The notes beneath the pieces were generated by a model that did not search any database, was not told the DNA's origin, and saw only the letters and a list, made by a program, of their open reading frames with translations. The position numbers and the translations under genes are program-made. A stretch of DNA of 64,000 bases, taken from positions 1,228,501-1,292,500 of the forward strand of contig JAQPZY010001419.1 of the NCBI GenBank assembly GCA_029931535.1, given 5' to 3'. Below are positions 37,025 to 49,259 of the stretch, piece after piece. Every line of letters starts with the position of its first letter. The first letter of the stretch is position 1. This DNA comes from Margaritifera margaritifera. Its lineage: Eukaryota; Mollusca; Bivalvia; Unionida; Margaritiferidae.

Positions 37025-37775
37025 TACTAAATCTAAATAAGAATATTTTCTTGGACAAGCTGTCATCAAAAATAGGCTGCACTGAGAAACTGCATACTGT
37101 ACACAACTGGAAAAAACACCATTGTTACCTTAAATAAATGCAGAGGTTACTCCAAGCATTCTTCATTGAGGGCAAATTTGAAATCTTGGATAAGAAACAC
37201 CCTTTTATTGGCCATGGTGATTACTCAATCCCCTCCACGCTCATCCATATTAAAAATATCCCTGATTAAGGGCACAAAATTACCCAACTTTCAGCTAAAA
37301 TTTATACTGTCATTTTTCTGACATGTGGAAACCTTACCATGTACAGCACCACCCCGTACCTCCCGCACCCAAGTTACATGTAGATTAAATCTTTAATCTA
37401 AATTATCTAACTAATAATCTTTAATCTAAATTATGCACTCTAGCTAAGATTAATACAAGTTGTGTGTTATTTTGACCAAGATTGTCACAGGAGTCACGAT
37501 GATCGAATGAACTTCCAGCACGTCACGGTTATATACACAGTCAGTCAAATGGCAGCATCAACCCCACCCTTCCAACATTTGCGAAAACTCTCCCTACAAT
37601 GCTAAATCGCTGTTACGTTTGCGAATCTCTTCATTACATGTATAGTCATTACCACGCGCATTCCATGGCTTAATGGTAAACCAGCCATTATTTCGAATAT
37701 CCACGACGGTTTGTCCGGAAGCTGACTATAAGCATGCGCATCACACTAGAATGTATGACCAGAGCGGTTAAGCTT
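37025..37775. other. Intergenic DNA
   Basis: No gene is recognised. I looked for a terminal inverted repeat matching DNA beyond 41.5 kb, as expected of a complete Polinton, and found none by eye. Confidence 0.35.
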
Positions 37776-37779
37776 AGAA

Positions 37780-38004
37780 GTGGGCCTAAACCTAGCTAAC
37801 AGGTTGGGTTTTAACTTTAACATTATGTATGATAACGATGATGATAACAAACATTTTAAAATCTACTTTAGTAATGTAAATATACATCCTATCACCAGAA
37901 ATATCCATAGTATACATGATGTCGCAGAAAAGTTGCACAACCAATTAAAATCTTGTATGCTCCAGCAAAGCAGTTCTGACGTCCTGTTATGTTCTGATTA
38001 CTAG
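37780..38004 (+). pseudogene. Possible viral relic ORF upstream of ATPase
   Basis: A 74-codon frame with an Asp/Asn-rich stretch has no recognised domain. It sits just upstream of the packaging-ATPase relic on the same strand and shares its AT-rich composition. It may be the 5' part of that gene or the end of a neighbouring gene. Assignment to the relic rests on position only. Confidence 0.3.
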
Positions 38005-38034
38005 CTACCAAATGTACCAAAATAACATCATTAT

Positions 38035-38580
38035 ATGATTATATGTGGTGCTACAAATTGCAGAAAGACAAAGTTTACAGTACCATTTATTCAAACAGCA
38101 CACACAAACTGTACAATTCAGCCTTTGTGCATAAGACGTACAGCGGAAAATTACATTTTAGAGACAATAATATAATTCTAATAGATTCTTGTGATAAATT
38201 AGACAAATGGCTAGAATTAGTTATTAGTTAATATCAGGACATTGCTACTTTGTTTCTTATAGACGATTGTGCTAATTCAGATGATGTAAAATAAAAGAGC
38301 AACAAACTTTACAAAATTAGCATTCAGTGGTATGCATTATAGAATATATTTGTGGGTAATAGAACACAAGTATAATTATATCATAAAAGATCTTCGTGAA
38401 AATGTTAGATTTATAGTAGTGTTATATTGAAAAGATAAAACGTCTATGGAAAGCATTTTTAATGAAAAGTATGTAATACCAGTCGTTATTATAAATGAAA
38501 TAGTTGAAAAATTAAAAGAAAACAAAGGAATAAACTTTTAACGAGGCTAGAATATACGTTTGATTACAATGTAGAAGGAG
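38035..38580 (+). pseudogene. Decayed FtsK/HerA-type DNA-packaging ATPase (Polinton/adintovirus-like)
   Basis: In Polintons and related viruses this enzyme pumps the genome into the capsid. A Walker A motif of form GATNCRKT is encoded at 38,047-38,070, with Arg where the P-loop Gly before Lys-Thr is expected. A Walker B motif with two acidic residues followed by Cys-Ala (the 'DDCA' type of this family) is at 38,253-38,270. Between them the frame shifts once and the next open stretch (38,043-38,231) ends in a stop. Downstream text continues with many stops to about 38,580. It converges on the polymerase relic, which ends at 38,582. The changed P-loop and the breaks say it is inactive. The family call rests on the motif pair plus the neighbour. 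Confidence 0.6.
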
Positions 38581-38581
38581 T

Positions 38582-41500
38582 TTAGCCATGAGGTAGAGTA
38601 TTCATGTTATCCACTAAATAACGTTTATCATTATATTGTGAAAGAGCAACATTATTTATCATGACATTGTATATCTCGTGAAGGTATGATCTAATTAAAT
38701 TCAATTTGTTCGTAATTTATAGTTTGTTTAAATAAGCAATCTTTATACATATCTAATTTGAGATTCATGTTAACAACAGATTTCTTAACACCCTTGCATA
38801 CTTGTTTTCCTACTATGTCAGTTCTAAAAGCATATAGCTTACTTCTAAGGCCACACCATTCTTGTATTGATACGCGATTAATCTCATCTATGAACAATCC
38901 AACACTTGTTAGCTAATGGTATTCAATATATGTTATCATTTGTGTAATCGTTTGTGTTGTAAAACTGTATATTTTGTTCATATAATTATAAAAGTTATAC
39001 ATTTCAACACTTAAGCACAGAGAATCTGTATTGATCATTAATAACTTCATTTTGACACCATATTTGTTCTTCAGCTTGTTGTATTAAAAAGCTACATAAG
39101 CAATTTACTTACTTCTAGCACTCTAGCACTGTAAAGCAACCATAACTTGGTTTGACTAGTTTTGTTTTCTTGTTCTTTAAACTAAATAATACCATATCTT
39201 CATCTATTATTGTTCTTCATGCAAATGAAATATCATTTTGAACTTTAAAATATTTCTTTTCATTAGTAAATATTTTCACCTTAGATATGTTGTTAAATTT
39301 CCACCTCTTTTCCAAAGACTGCATCATTCACTAACTTAAAAAAAGTATTATCAAAGTCATTGGTTGCTTTATGTTTCAATGATGTATTAAGTTCTATGTA
39401 TGATTGCAATCACGGCTCCTGATTGAATGTAACCGCGCTATGAATCTGTTTCAATTTTATTCTTAACTGAAGATACAACTTCAAAGGTAGATGGTTAATA
39501 ACATATTGTCTTTGCGTTTTAACTTGTATATCCATTAGGTACTGAAGGTTTTGTACCGTTTTTGTTTTCTTTTGTAATGGAGGTGAATTATCCTCACTAG
39601 AAATTATTGTCTCTGGTGCCAAATGATAATCTTTAAAATAATCGTACAAAATCTGTTGTTACTTCTAAATCTACCTCTGAAATTCCTCCAAATGAAATAT
39701 TATCACCCCAAGACATTACATTGTTTTCGAATAATTTTGTTGTTGTTGCCCAGTTATAGTTTGTATGTAACCATCATTTGGTATTATTGATATTTCTTAC
39801 TTGAGATTGTGTTTTACTTAGGCTTGGATAATGAGATGAGAATCGTATCCAGACAAATTGTCAATAAATAGCTGAATATATTTCGGATATTGATAACTTA
39901 AATTACACTCTAGATGCATTGAACCTCTTTATTTTCAGTCAGTTATCCTTCGTCAGACTCTATCTCTTTTTCATAGATATGGCGTATATTGGTGGAATTA
40001 CAACGCTTTTTATTTTTTATTACTAAATATCAATTCAGCAGCGTTATTTGGTCTTATTTCTTAATAAACAATTTTTTTTCAATTGATTCTAAATGTTCAT
40101 AAAATTTACTATTGTCTTCTCCCCTGTAAACTATGGGCTCATAATCCTTGTTCGAAGATTTAAGATAAAGGCGATATCCTGCTGGTATGTGTTTTGCTGT
40201 TGTTTGCTATTTTTTGTATATCAGGTATTTGGGTACCGACGGCTTACGGCCTCACTACGTATTGACTCAATGATACTATTAAATTCATTAATAAAGAACA
40301 AAAGGAGCGTTTAGTTGATTTTGGTTGTTTTTAAATTGAACAACAGAGCTTTCTTTTAGCATTATGTTTATTATGTTAGATGTTTAGTTGCATAATTGTA
40401 TGTGTTGTTGTAATTTTAATTCAGAATTAAAACAAAATATCACCAATTCTTACAAAAGTGTATTTTTGTTGCTTTGTTAATTTGAGTTGATACCAGTTTT
40501 GATAAATTCTTGATTCCCCATTAATGATAATGGTGACAGTGATTATTGTCACTTTTATCATTGCCACTTTCCAATACAATTTGAAGATCTACATGTATGT
40601 ATTTTTCTCTTTCCATTATTCTAACTGGTCTTATACGTTTTTCTACTGGTTCACAGACATTGACTGATATATTAAATTAATTTTCATATTTGGTATAGCT
40701 TGTATATTTATTGGATATTTATTGGATATGTATTAAACCAATGTTTATATTTTTCAAGGTTATATTTTTGCAGTGTATACGGATGATCCCTAGGTGTGTT
40801 AAAATATATTCAGTTGCATATTAAGGCATCTATTGTTTATATTTTGTACATTAAATCTAGGTATGACTTTCCTGCTATTGGCTTAAATCTATCAACATGT
40901 AAAGTTATATCATGTATCTGTGTAAAAAATTCAATGTGTATCTACCTTTGTTTCCTGATACAAGTTTGTATCTAGTATATCAAACAGTTCTTCAACTTTA
41001 CTTTCATTTTCATTGTTGTTAATGGTGGTTTTTGCTTGTTCCTTATGATACAATTCTATATAACGATAATGATATACTGTATCTTCATTTGTATAACTAT
41101 TATTTTTCTATTAGCCTGGCTCAACTTCTTTAAAAAAAATAAATAAAGATTGGGGTTTGTTTCTTCTCTAGCTTGAAATCTGTGTTCATTTAATGTTGTT
41201 TTAAACGAGTCTTGCAGTTTTTGTTTTCGACAATTTGTTTAAGTTTCATTCACAATTGCCTTTATTTCTCTTCCTGTTTGAAAATCAATTAGATGATGCA
41301 GTAATTTCCTTCTTTCAGATTTTTGTATGAAGCAAATTTTCTGACATTTACATATTACAATTAACTGTGAATCAAAATTTCTGTCAACATCTTTTAGTCT
41401 TTTTAATGATATTTTTCAATTATAAAATTAGGGTGAAATGTACTTTTTATGATAGAACATTGAAAATCCTTTGATATCCTTTTAATATTCATTTTGTTTA
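38582..41500 (-). pseudogene. Decayed protein-primed family B DNA polymerase (Polinton/adintovirus-like)
   Basis: Several minus-strand segments match the DNA_pol_B_2 family in the correct order but in different frames, with many stops. They are an N-terminal region rich in conserved blocks (about 41,450-40,430), an exonuclease II-type motif NLSGYD (39,859-39,842), a central block with a KLYLQL core (39,649-39,410), a catalytic motif C reading NTDS (39,032-39,018), and a C-terminal block with KGVKKSVV (about 38,800-38,776). The terminal block reads LPHG followed by a stop at 38,582. Motif C should be DTDS, so the first catalytic Asp is lost. The relic is convergent with the packaging-ATPase relic. 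Polintons, adintoviruses and adenovirus-like viruses share this polymerase; I cannot decide between them. No integrase, capsid genes or terminal repeats were found. The left limit at 41.5 kb is approximate. Confidence 0.8.
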
Positions 41501-41985
41501 GTTGTATTCTCTGATTTTCTTATCTCCTCTGGTACAATACTACTGAGATTCCAATATATTTCTACAATCTTTACATAGTATGCAGTGAGTTTTTCGACGT
41601 TAAATTTCATCAATAGGCCTAATTTGGTAGCAAACATACCACATACTAATAATAGGATCTACTAATATAGTGTACATTATTTACATGTAACTACTGCATT
41701 GATTTTGTAGGGCTACTTTAGTGAGACATTTTCCTCCCGCTCCCAACTACTAAAAGATTCGACATGTCCTTTCCATTTTACTAAGACATGTTTTTGCTAT
41801 CCATTCTTTTACTTTTCAAAATATTCGCAATCTGGAGGACACCATCTTGCTTATCGTACAGATATAACTCCTCATAAAATATTCCCTCACTATTCGCTCC
41901 CTTTAAGTCTTTGGGCACCAGAACTGGACACATCATAAACAAAGAAGACAGTTTGCATATGACTGAATGTCATATGAGCAGGGAA

Positions 41986-42113
<128 letters not shown>

Positions 42114-42129
42114 ATGTTAGAGAATTTTT

Positions 42130-43265
42130 AATTAACGGATTAAAAAGTATCTAGCCCGTATCTATCTCCGTATATAATTTCACTTCATATTATCACGCAT
42201 CCTCCTGGTGGATCCAAGGATAGCACTTTGTTGTCCGTCCTGTGTCTATTTTTAACTATTTGTATTAACTTCTATATGCCTTGATGTCAGTCAAGGAATC
42301 CGGAGTGAGTGTGCATTAGATGAAAGTTGATTACTGGGTTGCCACGCCAGTGTGTCTGCTACGTAAGAAATGATGCCTCTAACCGCGAGGGAGGGTATGA
42401 TGGTGGGTCCCTACAGGCCAAGCGATTGGTGATGTAACCCACATACCCGAGTTCGAATCTCAGTAGCGATTGAATTACAAAGTCTCTAACTTGTATGATA
42501 ATACTCTTTTCCATACATACTTTTACTTAATCTTATCACGCATCCTCCTGTAGGATAAAAGGTTAACACCTTCTGCTCTGTCCCGTGTATATTTGCAACT
42601 ATTTATATTAACTTCTATATGTTTCGATTTCTATAAAAAGAATCAGGAGTGACTGTGTATAGATGACAGTTACTTACTGAGTGGCCATGCGAGTGTTTCT
42701 GCAGCGCAGGAATGCCTATACCCACAAAGGAGGGTATGCGGGTTGGTGCGTGCAGGCAAGGCAATTTGGTGTCGTAATCCGCGGACCTTGGTTAGAATCT
42801 CAGTAGTGGAAGAATTACAAATTCTCTAATCTGCGTAATAATACTCTTTATCGACCCATACATTGTTTTGACCTTATCACGCATCCTTCTGTAGGATACG
42901 GGGTTAGCATTTTCCGTTTTGTCTAGTGTACATTTGTAATTATCTATATTGGCTTTAGTGTGCCTCGATTTCTATCAGGGGAATCCCGAGTGACTGTGTA
43001 TTATATGATAATTTATCAATGGGGTGATATGGGTGTTAGTGTATCAATTATGTAAGAGTGACTATACTCACGAATGAGGATATGTGGGTTGGTACGATTA
43101 GTGGCGTTTCCCGTGGACCCGGGTTTGAATCTCAGTAGGGGACGAATTCAACAATTGTGTATCCTGTGAGATAATACCCTCTCTCCATATATAATTTCAC
43201 TTCATATTATCACGCATTCTCCTGTAGGATCCAAAGATAGCACTTTCCGCTCTGCTGGTTGTGAA
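42130..43265 (+). repeat. ~340-bp tandem repeat with tRNA-like segment, 3+ copies
   Basis: TATCACGCATCCTCCTG-type blocks recur at 42,191, 42,534, 42,875 and 43,208, with spacings of 343, 341 and 333 bp. Each unit also has AATCCGGAGTGA-type text, a GAGGGAGGGTATG-like block and a tRNA-like segment ending in GAGTTCGAATCTCAGTAG (near 42,450-42,467; variants near 42,790 and 43,122). The B-box match and the preceding GGCCAAGCGATTGG suggest descent from a class II tRNA or SINE. The units are diverged from one another, so the array is old. A single dispersed piece lies just upstream of the gene at 50.9 kb. Confidence 0.8.
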
Positions 43266-43559
43266 TATATATACTTACTCACTTACCGGTTGATTTGACA
43301 CTAGTGAAATTGTGTATGTATTGGCTAACATGTAAACAACTGAGGATTAGACGTTTAATTATGAAGTAACGTATTAGCCACGCTTTCAGCGTAGATGTAG
43401 GATCATTATGGTATATAAATCGATATAAATGTAAAAGTCACACTGTAGACAAAGTTGATCGCCATATTAAAATTAATAATCAGGTTGAATTTGCATGCTT
43501 ATTGAGCAAATGGGAATGACGTTCAGACCCATTTGACGTGGTAGGGTTGTGCAGGGCAT

Positions 43560-44010
43560 AAAATATGACCTGTTGTCCGTCCATTCGTTAGTACAAGTTT
43601 GGTATTGCTGCTCCTCCTAAACTACTTAGAGCATTTCCATAAAACTTTACACACAGATTCATCCCAAGGTATAAATAGTTCAAAATAAAATGGTCATATT
43701 TGAACATCCAAAATTATAGCAACGATGGCCATCTTGAAAATCCTGTTATTGCTACTTCTCCTGCAAAGAAAGTTTTCACCCGAAGACTTCTTATGAAATC
43801 TAGTTGGTCCTAAATGAAAACGGTTCCGTTTGGACATTTAATATGGCCGCCGGAACAACCAAATTTAAATCTAATTATTAGTTGAACTCATCCTGAATTG
43901 ATGATCATATCAACATGGGGTTTTGACTAAAGGACTTATTATGATGTTTAGTTGGTCGTGAATAAAAATGGTGTCAATCTGACAGCCACTATGGCCATAT
44001 GACCATAGGT
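43560..44010 (-). mobile_element. ~140-bp-unit tandem-core element, copy E (inverted)
   Basis: Reading the minus strand from 44,010 to 43,560 gives core blocks ATTTTTATTCACGACC-like, GGCGGCCATATTAA, CATTTTCATTTAGGACCA, CATAAGAAGTC and ATAACAGGATTTTCAAGATG. It ends in a right module with GTGTAAAGTTTTATGG, AGGAGGAGCAG and GAATGGACGGACAACAGG near 43,571-43,590. It is therefore a short copy (about two core units) in opposite orientation to copies A-D. Confidence 0.7.
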
Positions 44011-44014
44011 TCCT

Positions 44015-45325
44015 TCTTTAAGTTTGGAACCCAGGTTGTATGCTGAATTACTGTGTAAATTATTCACTGTATTGGCTCTGATGAGGTGTCGGACTGGAAA
44101 ATGTGTCGCTATAGATTTTAATTGATACAAAATACACCGGTCACTAATATCTTTATTGCTGTGATAACCTGCTACCTGGTGAAGACCTGTCACTATTGCA
44201 GGTGTCACATTTTATGTGGTAAAACCAATGGATCTACGGCTTTTATTGGAGTCAGGAAAATGTCAAGGATAAATGTTTTTTTTTACCAGTGTTTTTTTTC
44301 TTTTACTAATTTATCATTTTGCGACAAAAACTGTGGTTTCAGGTTCTGAATCCAGTAATGCCAGTCGAGTCGAGCAGATTTTGAATTATTAGAGACATTC
44401 AACTTCTTTTTCACGGATAAAGTTTTATAACCCAAATCCTGGGATCAGGTTTTGCGTCCAACATTGACATCTTATGTGATTTTCTTTAGTTCAAACTATA
44501 AAAGAGAAAAGACTTACTGCTGAAACTTAACTCTAATCTTTATCATAATATATTATGGGAACACGGTTATAAAAATCAAGTTTCTTTTATTTGTTAAATA
44601 TTCATTGCGTCTCTGCATACTATGTAACAATGATTTAGCATTTTGCAACAAAGACTGCAGTATCGGGTTGTCTTCCAGTAAGTATTATAAAGTTGTTTCA
44701 TTGTAAGCATGCTAAGATATTCTGTATATGTCCTTAATCTAGCATATCAAGATGTACCGTATTAATCTACCTGCTTTAATCAAAGATGAATTAACCTCAT
44801 TTGCCTTTACAGAGTACATGTATTTAAATTTCCTCATACCAATCAAATTCAAATAATCAATAATCTCATGATACAATTAGAGCAAAAGCAAATGTGCAAT
44901 GAATCGCGTTAGTAACGTCTTCCTTCTTAGAATTTAAATCAAACAAGGTGCAAGTACATGAAAAATAAAATGCAACTTTACTTTGTATTCCAGAGGGAAG
45001 GAAGTGGGGGTGGGGTGGCGGTGAGAGAAGAGAATATTGCATAAATTTGACTAGATCTATCAGTATACAAGTACGTTAAATGAATCTTAGTATGTATTTA
45101 GTAGACTGGCTTTGTTACCCGTATTTAAACCATTACATTTAGGATTTTTATAATGCGAACAGTTATGTATATACAGTCAAAAATGTCACTAGTGGCCATC
45201 CATGGGAAAAAGCAAAACTGACCTTTGTTCACAGGTGACCTCTGTACATAGGTTCACCTTTTAAAATTCGGTTTGGAACAAATACCATTCGCCGAATATC
45301 ATTATCGTTATTACTATTATTATCA
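44015..45325. other. Intergenic DNA
   Basis: Short frames at 43,948-44,349 have no recognised domain. Nothing else is seen. Confidence 0.4.
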
Positions 45326-45326
45326 T

Positions 45327-45371
45327 TAGTAGTAGTAGTAGTAGTAGTAGTTTTATTATTATTATTATTAC
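45327..45371. repeat. (TAG)n(TTA)n microsatellite
   Basis: Eight TAG/AGT units are followed by TTA/ATT units, read directly from the sequence. Confidence 0.9.
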
Positions 45372-45374
45372 GTT

Positions 45375-47535
45375 ATCAAGATTGTTTTATGTGCACTATA
45401 CAAAAAAATCATATATTACGCGTATATGTTGTTCTGTCCCAAATGTATATTCCACACAAGATTACTGTATCCTGCTCACTCTAATCCATCCTATAAATTA
45501 AGTCATCACTAACTTAAAATATACACCGATCTTAGTTTGTTCACGCTTTGAAAACAATATCTGGATTAGTTATTTGCTCAGTTCGCAGAGATCAAATGAC
45601 AGTGTCTTATGTGAAAAGCCTGTGGTTAATAGGAAATCAAAAGAAGGCATATACACGAATTCATATACTGATTCAGTTTTTGCAAAAGCACGGAATTTGA
45701 CACCCACGAAAATGTATGAAGTCACGTTATTATGGGCAGTTATGCAATATTTTTAAGTGGACTCTGAACTAGTAAAGTGAACGGCAATTTATTCCGAACC
45801 AAAGAATATTAACAAAATACATTATTTTAAATATCGAGACGCTGGCTGTTGACCGAGATCTATTTGCTCACTGTATACCGGATATACAGACCAATTCCAA
45901 TAGTAACTGTACGCTGTAACTTATTGCCGGTCCTTAAAAAGAACCCACTCTAATATTGGTTGGTGAGGAGGTGTGTGTGTGGTGTGTGTCTGCGTGTGTG
46001 TGCTTGCTTTTTTATGTTAAAAAAATAATGAGGGTAGTACTATTATTTCCATTCTTGAATAGGACTTACAAATGTCCTTTTACATATTAAAAATCAATCA
46101 CGACTACAAACAAAGTAAAGCATTTGCAATCCGTAAGTCGCTTGCTGCTGTTGGGATATTAAGATTGCATCAAAAATTGCTTATTCGAAGTAAATCACTG
46201 TTCGCTGTAAGATGTGTGATAAATCTTTATGAGACATAATTTAATATTTTATGTTGATGGAAGTAAAATCCTGAATGTCTTTAAAAGATGGCATTAAGAG
46301 TGGTACATCAAATTTTGTAACATCCAAACTTAGTCAGTACTAAGAAAGTCCAGATACTGTCCACCAGGACTCAATTCATCCATGGAGTTTATGAGTCTTA
46401 GGTCGAGGATTCTCTGAATTTCTAAGTTAGTCGCGAGGAGGACAGGGATCACGGGAACAACATATGACTCATATTAGTTAGGGATCAAACTGTATTTTGT
46501 TTGATGGTTGATATTAAACAGGTAAGAGGTGAAATCGACAATGGGGTAGATTACATATACATGTAAATTCCGTGTATATTTGACGATGTTTGCTATAAAA
46601 TTAGATAAAATTTCGAACTGTTGTGATATTTTGAATAATACATTCTTTGATGGATGGACACATTAGCCAACCTTTGATATCAGAGTAGAAGAAACACGAA
46701 TGTTTGAAAAGTAGGAAGTTCTAGAAACCTTGATTTTAAAAAATAATTAAAAATCCAGTGTTGCTTTCATGTCAAAGATCACCGAGTAGGAACATTAGTT
46801 TTTGATAGATATAACGTTCTTTAAACCTTGATTAATTTTATTGGCAGATCTATGTTTTCTGATAACAGTTGAGACTGAGCAGTGTTAGTGGTAAATTTGT
46901 ACTTGCCTGAGTTTTACGTAAAGGTTCTTTTTAAGATTCTTATTCTTTCTTAAGGCACATGCTTTTATCAACCTGTGTAAAGGGTGGTGGGCGATGGTGG
47001 TGGTGGTTGTGGTGGGATGATGCGGGTGCAAATTTGAAACATTTCCGACGATTAGCTGATTGCTAGAAGAGGGCATTTATATTATTATTACTATTTTGAT
47101 TTAACGAACCTTAGATTCTGACAAATGGAAAGTTGAACAGGGCACTTCAATCATAGGCAGGCTTAATGAGTCTCTATATCTTTTTCTCTCAACAGATGGC
47201 GATTAAAACAATAAATGCTTTCTATCAAATAGAAAGTGATAAAAACGTTGGTGCGTCTTATGTTCGGGATTTAAGTTTTTTTTTACATAAACAACTGTTG
47301 TAATAATGCCAGGGGAATTCTAGCAATGAATGACATTTACACCAAGCTTCAATTACAAATTAATAAAACAACAACTGTTTCGTCATTTTTGACATCACGA
47401 CGTCACATCTTGGCGTTTTACAGAAAGCGTCTGACATCGAAAGAAATAATTACCAAATCTATGTATATACTTTTCTTGTTTCATGTGCATAATCTGCTTT
47501 AAATATATGAATTTATCATACGGCTATTGTGTAAT
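45375..47535. other. Intergenic DNA
   Basis: A GT-rich tract lies near 45,971-46,002 and a GGT-rich tract near 46,985-47,015. No gene is recognised. Confidence 0.4.
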
Positions 47536-47547
47536 TTAGATTTATAT

Positions 47548-47739
47548 TGGTTTGGTTTGATGTTGTAGGGCACAGTAGCGCATGTAGGTTATTTAGTGCC
47601 GAGGTAATATGAATAAAAGTACCTGGCCCTAAAGACACACCACGGTGGCCCACACGGGCTGATCCGATGGTAGGACTCGCAACCGCACCCTTTCGGTCTC
47701 GAATGTGAGACGCTAAGCACTGAGCCAATGCGACTCCTA
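47548..47739 (-). mobile_element. Complete 192-bp tRNA-derived SINE with 12-bp TSD
   Basis: The element is flanked by the exact direct repeat TTAGATTTATAT at 47,536-47,547 and 47,740-47,751. Read on the minus strand it starts AGGAGTCGCATTGGCTCAG and has ACCGAAAGGGTGC and a B-box-like GGTTGCGAGTCC. A degenerate central domain (TGTGTCTTTAGGGCCAGGTAC) follows, then an AAACCAAACCAA tail. Head, central domain and tail match the 9.0-kb SINE. The TSD fixes both ends, so it defines the full length of this family. Confidence 0.9.
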
Positions 47740-47754
47740 TTAGATTTATATACC

Positions 47755-49170
47755 TATATTACATTTTTCAATATTACACACGTTTAAAAACACCCAATGA
47801 CATAACTAATTACGGCATGATGACATATAAGGTGAAAACGTAATAACCAAGGCATCAGAATGTAATATAAAGTCAATTCCTGATACTATTTTTGCGGCAC
47901 TTATTGAGTAACATCGGTACTTTTGCGTCATGTGATACATATAATATAATCCTACGATTGAGATTATTTCAAATGAAATTTATTACATAAGTTGAATAGC
48001 CATAATCTTTTGCGAATCTTTAATCATTGAACTTGTTTCATAGATTTCAGTTGAAATAAGCATTTGTGTAAGAATCTCCACTGTTGTTCATATAATTTTG
48101 CATATAATTATATAGAGAATATCTCCGTTGTTTTGAGTAGATATAAAGAAATATTTCACGAGTGAAGTGGGACACTTTGTAGGGTCACGAGTGGCGAAGC
48201 GACAAGTGACAATACAAAATGTTTGAACTTCAGTGGCGAAACATTTCCATATATCTCCAAAAAAACCTAGATTTTCTTTTCGTTATATAATTGTAAGGCC
48301 AAAACTGTCGATTTGCATCGATTTTTCTCCATTCTGTGCCAATGTAATTAACGGCTGCACTTCTACATCGATAAAAAGAACCTCAGAAATTTGCAATAAT
48401 TTTAGGACAGCGACCTTTTACAAATTTAGCTTGTAGCAATAATGCTTTAAATTGTGTATTTGTCAAATAAATTGCTGTTTTCAAACGAAAATGAAGAGAT
48501 TTTAATTTTCGTTAACATATTTCTTGGGTGGATTGATAATTTGAACATTGTTGGGGTGGGTGTGCTGTAGAAGCATCACAGACCGGTCACATCCGACAGA
48601 TTTCAGAGCGTAACATGTTTAAAACAAAATATTTTAATGATTGTGGGCTCACTTGCATGGATTTGGGTTCTTTATTTTGTTCATTTCTGCATTCAAACGT
48701 GAATTTTAGGCCTTGGCAAGCAGTTAAGTTCGGTAACAGACGCTGCACCAAAATTTCGATTGTCACTTAATTTCGATTTACAATCACCACTCATCAATGC
48801 CCGATTTCTCCATCATTTTAAGGTATCATTATGATTGTGTTGAGAGTTAGAAGCACTCCTTAAACAATTGTATTACTATGTTTGACCAAGCTTTTTTCCT
48901 AAAACAAATGTGTCCGTTTGTTGTAGAGTGTAAAAGGCATGCGATACTGTATGCTTGAGAGTATCTCGAATAATAAAAGTTCATGTAAGCTCAGTCACTA
49001 ATAATTTGCAGAATTCATGTGAAAAACTAATTAAAAAAGTTAATACTTGAAGTCTACGTTTTGTTCTTTGGATTTCATTTTTATGCATTTGTTTATTGTG
49101 CCTCCTTATTGATTACATACATATATACTAGAGGGTCTACAGTCGTGACAGATTTTAAGATCTGTTCGTC
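47755..49170. other. Intergenic DNA
   Basis: No gene or repeat family is recognised. The small frame at 48,233-48,436 has no domain. Confidence 0.4.
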
Positions 49171-49172
49171 CT

Positions 49173-49176
<4 letters not shown>

Positions 49177-49243
<67 letters not shown>
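49177..49243. repeat. (GA)n microsatellite, 67 bp
   Basis: An uninterrupted GA run is followed by a short GAA tract. Long frames over it on both strands are artefacts. Confidence 0.95.
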
Positions 49244-49244
<1 letters not shown>

Positions 49245-49259
49245 AGAAGAAGAAGAAGG

